Positions 18,149-26,515 of a stretch of DNA of 64,000 nucleotides are shown here, piece after piece. Both the position numbers and the translations under genes were made by a program. This DNA comes from Candidatus Thermoplasmatota archaeon. GTDB lineage: Archaea; Thermoplasmatota; SW-10-69-26; JACQPN01; JAJPHT01. The stretch's first letter is position 1. Every line of letters begins with the position of its first letter. The notes beneath the pieces were generated by a model, which was not told the DNA's origin, ran no database searches, and was given only the letters and a program-made list of their open reading frames with translations. The stretch lies in assembly GCA_035540375.1 (NCBI GenBank), contig DATLGO010000031.1, positions 1 through 64,000 of the forward strand, read 5' to 3'.

Positions 18149-18723
18149 CGCGTCGCCTCGAGCCGGACGGCCATCGTCTCGAGGAACGCGAGCCGCGACG
18201 CGATCACGGACGGCTCCCATTCCTTGCCGTAGGTTTCGAGGAGGACCTCGCGGCCGCCCGCCTCGATGCGGCGCACGGTGCCGTCGACGAGGCTCGCGCG
18301 GGCCTCGGGGGTCAGCGCGAAGGTCACGCGATCCGGATCGTTCGTCCGGACGCGGAACCGGTGATCGAACGCGGCGTCGCCGAGGACGACATCCTCGCCG
18401 CCGAAGGCCTTGATGATCGCGGTCCCGATGTCCTCCTGATCGGCCCTGAACCGGAAGCCTTCGGGCGAGGCGATCGCGAGGCGGACCTGCGTCGTCCACG
18501 GCCCGTTCTTGCCGAGCTTCCGGTGGCGCACGGCGGCGCGACGCCCCTTGTAGTCGCCCTTCACCCCGCCCTCGAAGGCGACGCCCTTCGCGGCGACGAA
18601 GCCGTGCGCGGCGAGCGCCGCGCCGAGCGCGCGCAGGCGCCGATGCTCGACGACGATGAGGCTCACCACGATCGCCATCACGATGACGAAGACCCCGGGC
18701 CCGATCAGGACCTCCCATGCCAT
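18145..18723 (-). CDS. Membrane-anchored protein of unknown function
   Basis: 192 residues with one N-terminal membrane helix (VLIGPGVFVIVMAIVVSLIVV) and a soluble cytosolic- or outside-facing domain of about 165 residues. The soluble part alternates strands and a short helix (FRFRADQEDIGTAIIKAFGG, FDHRFRVRTNDPDRVTFAL, ...LETYGKEWE). This resembles the layout of DUF3137-type proteins, but I cannot assign it. It is flanked by an unrelated small membrane protein (convergent) and the divergent phosphofructokinase gene, so context gives no function. Confidence 0.65.
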   Translation of the reverse strand: MAWEVLIGPGVFVIVMAIVVSLIVVEHRRLRALGAALAAHGFVAAKGVAFEGGVKGDYKGRRAAVRHRKLGKNGPWTTQVRLAIASPEGFRFRADQEDIGTAIIKAFGGEDVVLGDAAFDHRFRVRTNDPDRVTFALTPEARASLVDGTVRRIEAGGREVLLETYGKEWEPSVIASRLAFLETMAVRLEATR

Positions 18724-18813
18724 GCCGACGGCAGCGGGGCAGGGTCAAATGAGCGCTGCGCTCCGGTCCCGGAGGCCGAAACGCCCAAGTACGGCAAGAC
18801 GGGTGGCGCGACC

Positions 18814-20052
18814 ATGTCCCGCACCCTCGCGGTCCTCGTCGGCGGCGGCCCGGCCCCGGGTCTGAACGGCGTCATCAACGCGGTCACCCTCGCGGCCCGC
18901 GCGCGCGGCTGGAAGGTCCTCGGCGTGCCGAAGGGCTTCTCGCAGCTCATGAAGGGCGACGTGTCGAAGGTGCGCGAGCTCACCGAGCGAGACGTCGCGG
19001 GCATCGAGGTTCGCGGCGGCAGCATCCTGTTCACGTCTCGGGCGAATCCCACGAAGAAGCCCGAGGACATGAAGAACGTCGTCGACGCGCTCGCCAAGCT
19101 CGGCGTCACGGACCTCGTGACGCTCGGCGGCGACGACACGGCGACGAGCGCGACGAAGGTCGCGGCCGCCGCGGGGGCGGGCATGCGCGCGGTGCACGTC
19201 CCGAAGACCATTGACAACGACCTGCCGCTTCCCGGCGAGGCGCCGACCTTCGGCTTCGAGACCGCGAAGCACTGGGGCACGCTCCTCTGCAACAACCTCA
19301 TCGTCGACGCGCAGACGACCGGCCGCTGGTACCTCGTCACCGCGATGGGCCGCTCCGCGGGCCACCTCGCTCTCTCGATGGGCGTCGGGTCCGGCGCGCA
19401 GCTCGTCGTCATCCCCGAGGAGTTCCCCGCAGGCCGCATCACGCTCGATGGGATCGCCGACCTCGTCGAGGCGGCCATCGTGAAGCGGAAGGCGGACGGC
19501 CACGACTGGGGCCTCGTCGTCCTCGCCGAGGGCCTCCTCGACCGCATGGACGCGGCCGATCTCGCGTCGTTCGTGACGCTCGAGATGGACGAGCACGGCA
19601 ACCCGCGCCTCTCCGAGATCGACCTCGGCCGCGTCGTGCGCGACGTGCTCAACAAGCGCTTCAAGGCCCGCTCGTTCGACGTGGGCTGGATCACGAAGAT
19701 CATCGGCTACGAGCTGCGCTGCGCGGACCCCGTTGCGTTCGACGTGCAGTACACGCGCACGCTCGGCTTCGGCGCGGTCGACTTCCTCGCCACCGGCTCG
19801 GGCAACGCGCTCGTCTCCCTCGACGGCGGCAAGCTCGCGCCCATCCCTCTTGAGAAGCTGCGGGACCCCGCGACGGGTAAGGTCGCGATCCGCCGCGTCG
19901 ACGTCACGGGCGGACGCTTCCAGGCGGCCGTCGCGCTTCAGTCGCGGCTCGCGAAGGCCGACCTCGAAGGCGACCGCCTCGAGAAGCTCGCGAAGGCCGG
20001 CAAGACCACGCCCGACGACATCAAGGCGCGGCTCAGCCGGCTCGCGCGCTGA
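18814..20052 (+). CDS. pfp: 6-phosphofructokinase, pyrophosphate-dependent type
   Basis: 412 residues. Phosphorylates fructose 6-phosphate to fructose 1,6-bisphosphate, reversibly when PPi is the donor. Two residues point to PPi use: GGDDT (105-109) has Asp where ATP enzymes have Gly (GGDGS), and PKTIDNDL (130-137) has the Lys typical of PPi enzymes instead of Gly in PGTIDND. MGRSAGHLAL and the PEE segment (VVIPEEFP) complete the site. The N-terminal VGGGPAPGLNGVINA is the phosphate loop. It converges on a class I aldolase gene that acts on its product. Donor choice is inferred from these residues only. Confidence 0.92.
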   Translation: MSRTLAVLVGGGPAPGLNGVINAVTLAARARGWKVLGVPKGFSQLMKGDVSKVRELTERDVAGIEVRGGSILFTSRANPTKKPEDMKNVVDALAKLGVTDLVTLGGDDTATSATKVAAAAGAGMRAVHVPKTIDNDLPLPGEAPTFGFETAKHWGTLLCNNLIVDAQTTGRWYLVTAMGRSAGHLALSMGVGSGAQLVVIPEEFPAGRITLDGIADLVEAAIVKRKADGHDWGLVVLAEGLLDRMDAADLASFVTLEMDEHGNPRLSEIDLGRVVRDVLNKRFKARSFDVGWITKIIGYELRCADPVAFDVQYTRTLGFGAVDFLATGSGNALVSLDGGKLAPIPLEKLRDPATGKVAIRRVDVTGGRFQAAVALQSRLAKADLEGDRLEKLAKAGKTTPDDIKARLSRLAR

Positions 20053-20087
20053 CCGGGCGCGCATCCGGGCGGCCTGTCGGGGCAAAC

Positions 20088-21113
20088 CTAAGCGTGAAGC
20101 TCCTTCTCGAGCTTCGCGTCGTACTTGCCCTCGGCCGCGAGCCCGTTGAGCTTCGCGCGCTTCAGGAACGCGCGCTGCGCGGCGGCCTTGTTGGCTTCCT
20201 TGCCGCCCCACGTCACGAGCGCGGGGTGCTGGAGCGCGCGGCCGTAGCTGAAGCTCAATCGCCAGGGGTTGTGGCCCTTCCGGTTCATCGCGTCGAGGTA
20301 CGCGGTGGCGTCCTCGTCGCTCAGGCCGCCCGAGAGGAACACGACGCCCGGCACGGCCGCGGGGACGTTGCGGCGCAGGCACCGGAGCGTCGCCTCCGCG
20401 ACCTGGTCCGCGGTCGTCTTCTCGCCGGACGCGTAGCCCGGGACGACCATGTTGGGCTTGAGAAGCATGCCGCGGAAGTGGACGCGGTGCAGGTGGAGCT
20501 GACGGAACACCTCGTGCTGGATCGCGTCCGTGACCTCGAACGAGCGGGCCATCGAGTGGCCGCCGTCCATGATGACCTCGGGCTCGACGATGGGGACGAT
20601 GCCGGCTTCCTGGGAGAGGGCCGCGTAGCGGGCGAGCGCGTGCGCGTTCGCCTCGAGGCCGTAGCGCGTCGGGTATCCGTCGCCGATGTTGATGACCGCG
20701 CGCCACTTCGCGAAGCGCGCGCCGAGCGTGTGGTACTCCTTGAGGCGCTCGCGGAGGCCGTCGAGGCCCTCCGTGACCTCCTCCTCGGGCGCGCCCGCGA
20801 GGGGCTTCGAGCCCTTGTCCACCTTGATGCCGGGGACGATGCCCTTGCGGGCGAGGAACTGGGGGACGGGGACGCCGCCCGCGATCTTCTGGCGGAGCGT
20901 CTCGTCGTAGAGGATGACGCCGCTCACGTTCTTCTCCGCGCCGTCCGCGGTGAAGAGGAGCTCGCGGTACGCTCGGCGGTTCTCCTCGACGTTCTCCACG
21001 CCGATCTTCTCGAACCGCTTGCCGATGGTGCCGGTGCTCTCGTCGGCCGCGAGGATGCCCTTGCCGGGCGCGACGAGCTTCTCGGCGATCTCTTCGAGAG
21101 CCTTGACGTCCAT
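20088..21113 (-). CDS. Fructose-bisphosphate aldolase, class I, eukaryote/bacterial type
   Basis: 341 residues. Cleaves fructose 1,6-bisphosphate through a Schiff base on Lys219 in LLKPNMV. Other family motifs present: LAADESTGTIGKRF (Asp24), KWRAVINIG (Lys136), VEPEVIMDG, FLSGGLSDEDA and SFSYGRALQHPAL. This is the animal/plant-type family, not the archaeal DhnA-type class I aldolase nor the bifunctional FBP aldolase/phosphatase usual in archaea, so acquisition from a bacterium or eukaryote is a reasonable inference. The C-terminal tail ends in ELHA and lacks the terminal Tyr known from animal enzymes. Start: ATG at 21113; a CCCTATCTAC-type TATA lies about 35 bases upstream. Confidence 0.93.
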   Translation of the reverse strand: MDVKALEEIAEKLVAPGKGILAADESTGTIGKRFEKIGVENVEENRRAYRELLFTADGAEKNVSGVILYDETLRQKIAGGVPVPQFLARKGIVPGIKVDKGSKPLAGAPEEEVTEGLDGLRERLKEYHTLGARFAKWRAVINIGDGYPTRYGLEANAHALARYAALSQEAGIVPIVEPEVIMDGGHSMARSFEVTDAIQHEVFRQLHLHRVHFRGMLLKPNMVVPGYASGEKTTADQVAEATLRCLRRNVPAAVPGVVFLSGGLSDEDATAYLDAMNRKGHNPWRLSFSYGRALQHPALVTWGGKEANKAAAQRAFLKRAKLNGLAAEGKYDAKLEKELHA

Positions 21114-21203
21114 ATCGATCCCGGCTCTCGAAACATGACCCTGTAGATAGGGGTTTCCGCTCGCGGGCGGCGGGCTCAAGAGGCGGAGCGGACATCCGGC
21201 CAC

Positions 21204-21725
21204 GTGCGCGGCGCGCGTTGGACCGGCGCGGGGATCGCCCTCGCGGGGCTCGGATCGGCGGTCTCGGGGATGATCGGAACCACGAGCGACACCGTGCGCG
21301 CCGCGAGCCTCGCGGTCGCGATCGGCCTCGTGGTCGCGGGCGGCGCCTTCGCGGCCTCGCCCGACCGTCGCGGCGCGAACCTCCTTCTCGGCGGCCTCGG
21401 CTTCGCGGCGGCGGCGGGTCTCGGCCTCATGATCGCGGACCCCGCCTCGCCGGGCCGCGGCCTCTTCGTCGCGGGCGCCGGCCTCGTCGCGGCCGCGATC
21501 GCCGTCGCCTTCGGCGAGAACAAGGTCCCCTCCGTCCTCTTCCTCCGCACGGGCTTCGCGCTCGCCGCCGTCTCGTTCGTCGTCCGCGCCGTCGCGCCCG
21601 GCGACTTCGGCCCCGGCGACGGGCTCGCCGTCGCGGGCTTCGCCCTTGCGGCCCTCGCCATAGGCGACGCCGCGGGCGCCTTCGCGCGCGACGCCCGCGA
21701 CGCAGGCGCGCCCGAACCCCGCTGA
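21204..21725 (+). CDS. Small polytopic membrane protein, unknown function
   Basis: 173 residues starting at GTG, with about five hydrophobic helices made largely of Ala, Gly, Val and Leu (ASLAVAIGLVVAGGAFAA, LLLGGLGFAAAAGLGLMIA, GLFVAGAGLVAAAIAVAF and others). No charged motif within the helices suggests transport or catalysis. It lies between the aldolase (divergent) and an acyl-CoA dehydrogenase that has its own TATA box. Composition-driven low complexity makes homology hard to judge by eye. Confidence 0.55.
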   Translation: MRGARWTGAGIALAGLGSAVSGMIGTTSDTVRAASLAVAIGLVVAGGAFAASPDRRGANLLLGGLGFAAAAGLGLMIADPASPGRGLFVAGAGLVAAAIAVAFGENKVPSVLFLRTGFALAAVSFVVRAVAPGDFGPGDGLAVAGFALAALAIGDAAGAFARDARDAGAPEPR

Positions 21726-21742
21726 ATCGCGCGCGCCGATGG

Positions 21743-21750
21743 GTTTTATG
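21743..21750 (+). promoter_or_regulatory. TATA box for the acyl-CoA dehydrogenase at 21783
   Basis: GTTTTATG is centred about 36 bases before the ATG, predicting a leader near 10 bases. It starts just after the end of the preceding membrane-protein gene, so the dehydrogenase has its own promoter. Confidence 0.55.
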
Positions 21751-21782
21751 GGAAAAGGGCGTACCGGGATCCGAGGGTCCCG

Positions 21783-22937
21783 ATGGACTTCAGCCTGAGC
21801 GAGGAGCAGAAGGCGCTGCGGAAGATGGCGCGGGAATTCGCCGAGAAGGAGTTCCCCAAGTACGCGAAGGACTGCGACCTGAACGAGAAGTTCCCGCATG
21901 AGCTCCACCGCAAGGTCGCCCAGCAGGGCCTCATCGGGATGCAGATCCCGCAGGCCTACGGCGGCGCCGGCCTCGGGATGGTCGAGAGCGCGATCGTGAT
22001 GGAGGAGTTCGCGCGCATCGACGGCGGCCTCGGCGTCGGCGTCTGGAGCGCGGACTTCGGGAGCGAAGCCGTCGTGCGCCTCGGGACCGAGGAGCAGAAG
22101 AAGCGCTGGCTCGCGCCCGTCTGCTCGGGCGAGGAGATCATGGGCGCCGCGATCAGCGAGGCGGGCGCGGGAAGCGACGTCGCGGGCGCCACGTGTGAGG
22201 CCAAGCTCGCGGGCGACCACTACGTCGTGAACGGCGCGAAGATGTGGATCACGAACGGCACCGTCGGCCGGTACTTCGTGACGCTTGTTGCGACGGACCC
22301 CGCGAACCCGAAGCGCCACGAGCGCTTCAGCCTCCTCATGATCGACGCCCAGAGCGAGGGCTTCAAGGCGAACAAGATCCACGGCAAGCTCGGCGTGCGC
22401 GCAAGCGACACCGCGGAGCTGCAGCTCGACCACGTGAAGGTCCCGAAGGAGAACCTCCTCGGCGAGGCGGGCAAGGGCTTCTACTACGTGATGGAGTTCT
22501 TCAACAACACGCGCATCGGCGTCGCCGCGCAGGCCGTGGGCATCGCGCAGGGCGCGCTCGAACAGGCCACGCAGTACGCGATGGACCGCCAGGCGTTCGG
22601 TCAGCCCATCGCGAGCTTCCAGATGATCCAGCAGAAGCTCGCCGAGATGGCAACGCGCGTGGAGGCGAGCCGCCAGCTCACGTACAAGGCCGCGTGGCTC
22701 AACGACCAGGGCAAGCCCAACCCGAGCGCGAGCAGCATGGCGAAGTGGTTCGCGGGCGAGACCGCCGTCCACTGCGCGAACGAAGCCGTGCAGATTCTCG
22801 GCGGCATGGGCTACGTAAACGAGATGCCCGCCGAGCGCTTCTACCGCGACGCGAAGATCTGCGAGATCTACGAAGGCACGAAGGAAGTGCACAAGCTCAT
22901 CATCGCGCGGAGCCTGCTCGGAAGGATCAAGGGATAA
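21783..22937 (+). CDS. Acyl-CoA dehydrogenase, tandem paralogue A
   Basis: 384 residues: the full three-domain flavoenzyme (FSLSEEQKALRKMAREFAE; AISEAGAGSDVAGAT flavin/substrate loop; C-terminal YEGTKEVHKLIIARSLLG). The Glu in EGTKEVHK corresponds to the usual catalytic base; KEVHK replaces the common EIQR in both paralogues. It is nearly collinear with the gene at 24176 and almost identical to it over the last third, including bases after the stop codon. Electrons are expected to go to EtfAB. Substrate chain length is not predictable by eye. Confidence 0.93.
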   Translation: MDFSLSEEQKALRKMAREFAEKEFPKYAKDCDLNEKFPHELHRKVAQQGLIGMQIPQAYGGAGLGMVESAIVMEEFARIDGGLGVGVWSADFGSEAVVRLGTEEQKKRWLAPVCSGEEIMGAAISEAGAGSDVAGATCEAKLAGDHYVVNGAKMWITNGTVGRYFVTLVATDPANPKRHERFSLLMIDAQSEGFKANKIHGKLGVRASDTAELQLDHVKVPKENLLGEAGKGFYYVMEFFNNTRIGVAAQAVGIAQGALEQATQYAMDRQAFGQPIASFQMIQQKLAEMATRVEASRQLTYKAAWLNDQGKPNPSASSMAKWFAGETAVHCANEAVQILGGMGYVNEMPAERFYRDAKICEIYEGTKEVHKLIIARSLLGRIKG

Positions 22938-22951
22938 AGGAAACAGGTCAC

Positions 22952-22998
22952 GTGGACTGTCACCTGCTTCCGCGCCGCGCAAGCACGTGACAGTCCAC
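22952..22998. repeat. 47-base imperfect palindrome after dehydrogenase A
   Basis: Two 23-base arms around a single central base, starting GTGGACTGTCAC and ending GTGACAGTCCAC, with two mismatches between the arms. It starts 14 bases after the stop codon. The same element, perfect there, follows the paralogous gene at 25345-25391. It could act as a transcription terminator or mRNA-stabilising hairpin, or be a mobile palindromic repeat carried along when the gene was duplicated. Confidence 0.85.
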
Positions 22999-23042
22999 CG
23001 GCACCGGGTTTTGGTGTGACGTCCGGAGGGCGAGCGGCCCCC

Positions 23043-23558
23043 TCACGTCCTCAAATTCACCGCGAGCGCCATGAGCGCGACGACCGAGATCGTGATCGCG
23101 AAGTTCACGAGCCCGAGCCGCGCGACGCGCTTCGCGAGCGCGGGGACCTCCGGCGGCGGAGGCGCGCCCGGGGTCGCCGCCTTGCCGAGCGCGATGAGGC
23201 GGAAGCCCATCGGGCGAATGGCGAAGACCGCGATCGCGAGGGCCGCGAGCATCGCGACGAGGCTCACTGCGAGGACCGCGCCGTAGAGCGTGCTCGTGAC
23301 GACGGGTACGACGCCGTCGAAGCCCACGATGAGGCCGAGGAGCCACGCCCCGCTCAGGATGGCGGTCGCCGACGCGGCCGCGAGGTAGTTCGAAACGCGG
23401 GGGAAGAGCGCGGCCACCATGGCGCCGCGCACGGGCGGCGGCAGGAGCTTCGCGGAGGTGGGCATGATCACGGTCGTCCAGAGGAAGGCGCCGCCCGCGA
23501 GCGTGACGCCCGCGACGATGTGCAGGATGCGGACCGCGCCGGTGATGTCGTCGGCCAT
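23043..23558 (-). CDS. Four-span membrane protein, CopD/DUF4149-like layout
   Basis: 171 residues with four hydrophobic helices. The first carries RILHIVAGVTLAGGAFLW, whose His within the helix resembles the haem- or metal-ligand His of CopD- and DUF2269/DUF4149-type membrane proteins; a second helix region has PRVSNYLAAASATAILSGAWLLG. A cytosolic Pro-rich loop lies before the last helix. It may bind haem or take part in redox chemistry, but that is only suggested by the pattern. It sits between the two tandem dehydrogenases, on the opposite strand, upstream of the FKBP gene's terminator side. Confidence 0.6.
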   Translation of the reverse strand: MADDITGAVRILHIVAGVTLAGGAFLWTTVIMPTSAKLLPPPVRGAMVAALFPRVSNYLAAASATAILSGAWLLGLIVGFDGVVPVVTSTLYGAVLAVSLVAMLAALAIAVFAIRPMGFRLIALGKAATPGAPPPPEVPALAKRVARLGLVNFAITISVVALMALAVNLRT

Positions 23559-23622
23559 GGTCCGGGCGAGGGCGGCGGCGGGGCATGGGCTTGCCGCGCG
23601 CGCCGCGCTCGAAAGCGGAGCG

Positions 23623-24051
23623 TCAGGCGGGCTGGATGCTCACGACGGTGATCGTGAACGTCAGGGCCTCGCCCGCGAGGTGGGGGTTCGTGTCGAGCGT
23701 CACGAAGTCCTCCGCGACCTCCTTCACGTCCGCGTGGACGTGCCGGCCCTGCTCGTCGACCAGGTTCAGGTGCTGGCCGACCTCGACCTCGTGGTCGCCG
23801 AACATCGCGCGCTCGACCTTGAACACCTTGCGCGGGTCGTGCGTGCCGTACGCCTCCTCGGCCGGGATGCGGACGGTTTTCGAGGCGCCCACTTCGAGAC
23901 CCACGACGGCGGCCTCGAAGCCGGGGATGAGCTGGCCTTCGCCGAGCGTGAACTCGAGGGGCTCGCGACCTTCGCTCGTGTCGAAGACGACGCCGCTGTC
24001 GAGCTTGCCGGTGTAGTGGACGGCGACGGTGTCGCCCTTCGATGCGCCCAT
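23623..24051 (-). CDS. FKBP-type peptidyl-prolyl isomerase (SlyD-like)
   Basis: 142 residues. The FKBP core is clear: VAVHYTGKLDSGVVFDTSEG, then PLEFTLGEGQLIPGFEAAVVGL, then IPAEEAYG. An inserted flap domain (about residues 70-115: KVFKVERAMFGDHEVEVGQHLNL...) makes it a SlyD/archaeal long-type FKBP with chaperone activity in addition to prolyl isomerisation. There is no His/Cys-rich metal tail. The ATG at 24051 is preferred over an upstream one because a TATA box lies 29 bases before it. Confidence 0.92.
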   Translation of the reverse strand: MGASKGDTVAVHYTGKLDSGVVFDTSEGREPLEFTLGEGQLIPGFEAAVVGLEVGASKTVRIPAEEAYGTHDPRKVFKVERAMFGDHEVEVGQHLNLVDEQGRHVHADVKEVAEDFVTLDTNPHLAGEALTFTITVVSIQPA

Positions 24052-24075
24052 GGCCCCCGCGACGCCGCGCTTTTC

Positions 24076-24084
24076 GTTTAATCC
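24076..24084 (-). promoter_or_regulatory. TATA box for the FKBP gene
   Basis: Minus-strand sequence GGATTAAAC, centred 29 bases before the ATG at 24051, giving a leaderless or nearly leaderless transcript. It supports the shorter of two possible starts. Confidence 0.55.
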
Positions 24085-24175
24085 TTTTCCGCGCGACCCG
24101 GGAGACCTCCATTTCACCCGCTTTCACGTCCGCCAGAGGGAGAAGGTCATCCCCCGATCCCGACCATGACGCCCC

Positions 24176-25330
24176 ATGGACTTCACCTTCACCGACGAAC
24201 AGAAGGCCCTCCGCCAGATGGCCCGCCAGTTCGCGGAAGCCGAGTTCCCGAAGTACTCGAAGACCTGCGACCGGAACGAGCAGTACCCGAAGGAACTCAT
24301 GCAGAAGGCCGCGAAGCAGGGCCTCCTCGGCATCATGATCCCCGCCGAATACGGCGGCGCGGGCGTCGGCATGATGGAGAGCGTCATCGCCGCCGAGGAG
24401 CTGAACGCCGTCGACCCCGGCCTCGCGCTCTGCCTCGCCGCGGCCGACTTCGGCACCGAGGCCATCATCCGCCTCGGCACCGACGCGCAGAAGACGCGCT
24501 GGCTCGCCCCCATCCCCAAGGGCGAGATGGTGAGCGGCGCCGCCATCAGCGAAGCGGGCGCGGGAAGCGACGTCGCGGGCGCCACCTGCACCGCCATCAA
24601 GGACGGCAACGACTACGTCCTGAACGGCGCGAAGATGTGGATCACGAACGGCACCGTCGCCGACTACTTCATCACGCTCGTCGCGACGGACCCCACCAAC
24701 AAGGACCGCCACAAGCGCTTCAGCCTCGTCATCGTGCCCGCCGGCGTCCCGGGCTTCAAGGCCAACAAGATCCACGGCAAGCTCGGCATCCGCGCAAGCG
24801 ACACCGCCGAGCTGCAGTTCGAGAATCTCCGCGTTTCGCGGGAGAACCTGCTCGGCGAGGAAGGGAAGGGCTTCTACTACGTGATGGAGTTCTTCAACAA
24901 CACCAGGATCGGCGTCGCCGCTCAAGGCGTCGGCATCGCCCAGGGGGCCACCGCCATCGCGACGAAGTACGCCACCGAGAGGGAAGCCTTCGGCCAGCCC
25001 ATCGCCGGCTTCCAGATGATCCAGCAGAAGCTCGCCGAGATGGCGACCCGGACCGAAGCCGCCCGGCAGCTCACGTACAAGGCCGCGTGGCTCAACGACC
25101 AGGGCAAGCCCAACCCGAGCGCAAGCAGCATGGCCAAGTGGTTCGCGGGCGAAACCGCCGTCCACTGCGCGAACGAGGCCGTGCAGATCCTCGGCGGCAT
25201 GGGGTACGTCGACGAGATGCCGGCCGAGAAGCTGTACCGCGACGCGAAGATCTGCGAGATCTACGAAGGCACGAAGGAAGTGCACAAGCTCATCATCGCG
25301 CGGAGCCTGCTCGGGAGGATCAAGGGATAA
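24176..25330 (+). CDS. Acyl-CoA dehydrogenase, tandem paralogue B
   Basis: 384 residues, same length and architecture as the gene at 21783: FTFTDEQKALRQMARQF, AISEAGAGSDVAGAT, then FFNNTRIGVAAQGVGIAQG and YEGTKEVHKLIIARSLLG. The proteins differ mostly in the first third (for example the DPGLALCLAAADF region, near the acyl-binding site) and are nearly identical at the C-terminal end, at DNA level too. That pattern suggests duplication followed by either diversification of substrate range or gene conversion at the 3' ends. The same palindrome follows the stop. Confidence 0.93.
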   Translation: MDFTFTDEQKALRQMARQFAEAEFPKYSKTCDRNEQYPKELMQKAAKQGLLGIMIPAEYGGAGVGMMESVIAAEELNAVDPGLALCLAAADFGTEAIIRLGTDAQKTRWLAPIPKGEMVSGAAISEAGAGSDVAGATCTAIKDGNDYVLNGAKMWITNGTVADYFITLVATDPTNKDRHKRFSLVIVPAGVPGFKANKIHGKLGIRASDTAELQFENLRVSRENLLGEEGKGFYYVMEFFNNTRIGVAAQGVGIAQGATAIATKYATEREAFGQPIAGFQMIQQKLAEMATRTEAARQLTYKAAWLNDQGKPNPSASSMAKWFAGETAVHCANEAVQILGGMGYVDEMPAEKLYRDAKICEIYEGTKEVHKLIIARSLLGRIKG

Positions 25331-25344
25331 AGGTAGCAGGCCAC

Positions 25345-25391
25345 GTGGACTGTCACGTGCTTCGGCGCCGCCGAAGCACGTGACAGTCCAC
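25345..25391. repeat. 47-base perfect palindrome after dehydrogenase B
   Basis: Arms at 25345-25367 and 25369-25391 are exact reverse complements around one central C; the arm starts GTGGACTGTCACGTGCTTCG. It starts 15 bases after the stop codon, as in paralogue A. Perfect self-complementarity over 23 base pairs with a one-base spacer is more like a cruciform or mobile palindrome than an ordinary RNA hairpin, which needs a loop of three or more bases. Confidence 0.9.
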
Positions 25392-25455
25392 CTGCGCCGT
25401 CCTTTCCGGCGATCTCCGGACAAGCGCCAAACCCCCCGCCCGCCCTCGCGGCCGC

Positions 25456-25755
25456 ATGGAGCCGATTGCCTCCGAATTCGAGCGTTCCCTTCGCCGCAGC
25501 CGTGTCCGAACGCGTCTCCTCCTTTCCCTGTCATCGCTCGGGGAGGCCTACGTCGGCCAGCTCGCGCGGCATGCGGGCACGACGTGGCCGCGGGCGCGGG
25601 CGGCCCTTTTCGGCGGTCCGGGGTATCGCCCCGCCCTCTCCCTCGTGGGCCTCGGACTCGCAAGCGTGGAGCCGTCGGCTTTCGGCCGTCGCATCCGCAT
25701 CACGCCGCGAGGGCGCCGGAAGGCGCGATCGGTCGCGTCGTCGCGGCGCTTCTGA
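25456..25755 (+). CDS. Small winged-helix DNA-binding-like protein
   Basis: 99 residues. The pattern LLLSLSSLGEAYVGQLARHAGTTWPRARAALFGG looks like helix-turn-helix helices (recognition helix near TWPRARAAL), and SLVGLGLAS...RRIRITPRGRRKA matches the wing and last helix of archaeal ArsR/PadR-like regulators (x-I-T-x-x-G-R-x). The very basic ends fit DNA binding. It stands alone downstream of the palindrome with no obvious promoter; targets are unknown. Confidence 0.6.
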   Translation: MEPIASEFERSLRRSRVRTRLLLSLSSLGEAYVGQLARHAGTTWPRARAALFGGPGYRPALSLVGLGLASVEPSAFGRRIRITPRGRRKARSVASSRRF

Positions 25756-25930
25756 TGCCCCGCGGCGCGTGGCCGCAAGCGGACTCGGCCGCGCGAGGGA
25801 CCTAACCTCCGCCGGGCGCCGCGCGCAAGCGGCGCGGCAGGCCGCACGAGGGCCGGTTCCGCGCGCGGACCCGCATGGGCGGCGTTCCCCAAAGGAAGCC
25901 CTGAAATGGGCGCTCGCCGTATACGCGCGC

Positions 25931-26515
25931 ATGTCACCGGGTCGTCGGGGCGGTCGCCGTCAGGCGGATTCGCCCTACATCACGGCCGTGGAAGTGTTCC
26001 TCTTCCGCGAGCTCGAGGTGGGCGTGGAGTGGTTGCTGCTCCGCCTGCCGTCCGGCGTCTGGCAGCCCGTCGCGGGCAAGATCGGCCCGCGCGAGGATCC
26101 GATCCAGGCGGCCGCGCGCGAAGCCCTCGAAGAAACCGGCATCGCGGACGTCGCTCCGCGCCCGGCGCACTACATCGACGCGTTCATCGATCCCGATCGC
26201 GGACGCTCGTTCATGCTTCCCGTGTTCTACGCCCGGGTCGATCCGGAGGCCGCGGTGCAGATCTCCGAGGAGCACACGGAATTCGCTTGGCTTCCGTTCG
26301 AGAAGGCGCTCGAACGACTGCCGTACCACGGCTATCGCGAGGCGCTCAAGGCGTCGGATGCGGCGCGCCTCGCGGAGGCCGTCACCGGAATCCCCCCGGG
26401 CGTGCGCCGCGCGCCCGAGGTCGCGGACCGACCGCCCCCCGCGTCGGGCCGGCGGCGTCGCCGTCGACGCCGCGGCCGCCGCCGCGGTCACGGCGGCGAG
26501 CCGCCACCGGGCTGA
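25931..26515 (+). CDS. Nudix hydrolase (NudB-like)
   Basis: 194 residues. The Nudix box is complete at 49-71: G49, E55, R63-E64, E67-E68 and the final G-I of ALEETGI; the EE pair binds the catalytic metal. Flanking features (VWQPVAGKIG before the box; HTEFAWLPFEKALERL after it) are those of dihydroneopterin-triphosphate/nucleoside-triphosphate pyrophosphatases of the NudB type. The last 40 residues are a Pro/Arg-rich tail (RRRRRRRRGRRRG) that may bind nucleic acid. The ATG at 25931 is chosen because upstream sequence is non-conserved-looking. The 3' end overlaps the convergent gene by 28 bases. Confidence 0.85.
   Translation: MSPGRRGGRRQADSPYITAVEVFLFRELEVGVEWLLLRLPSGVWQPVAGKIGPREDPIQAAAREALEETGIADVAPRPAHYIDAFIDPDRGRSFMLPVFYARVDPEAAVQISEEHTEFAWLPFEKALERLPYHGYREALKASDAARLAEAVTGIPPGVRRAPEVADRPPPASGRRRRRRRRGRRRGHGGEPPPG

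Noticed and set aside
25345-25391. Palindrome considered as a CRISPR repeat or tRNA-like structure
   Set aside because: Only two copies about 2.4 kb apart, each at a gene end, with no spacer array and no cloverleaf.
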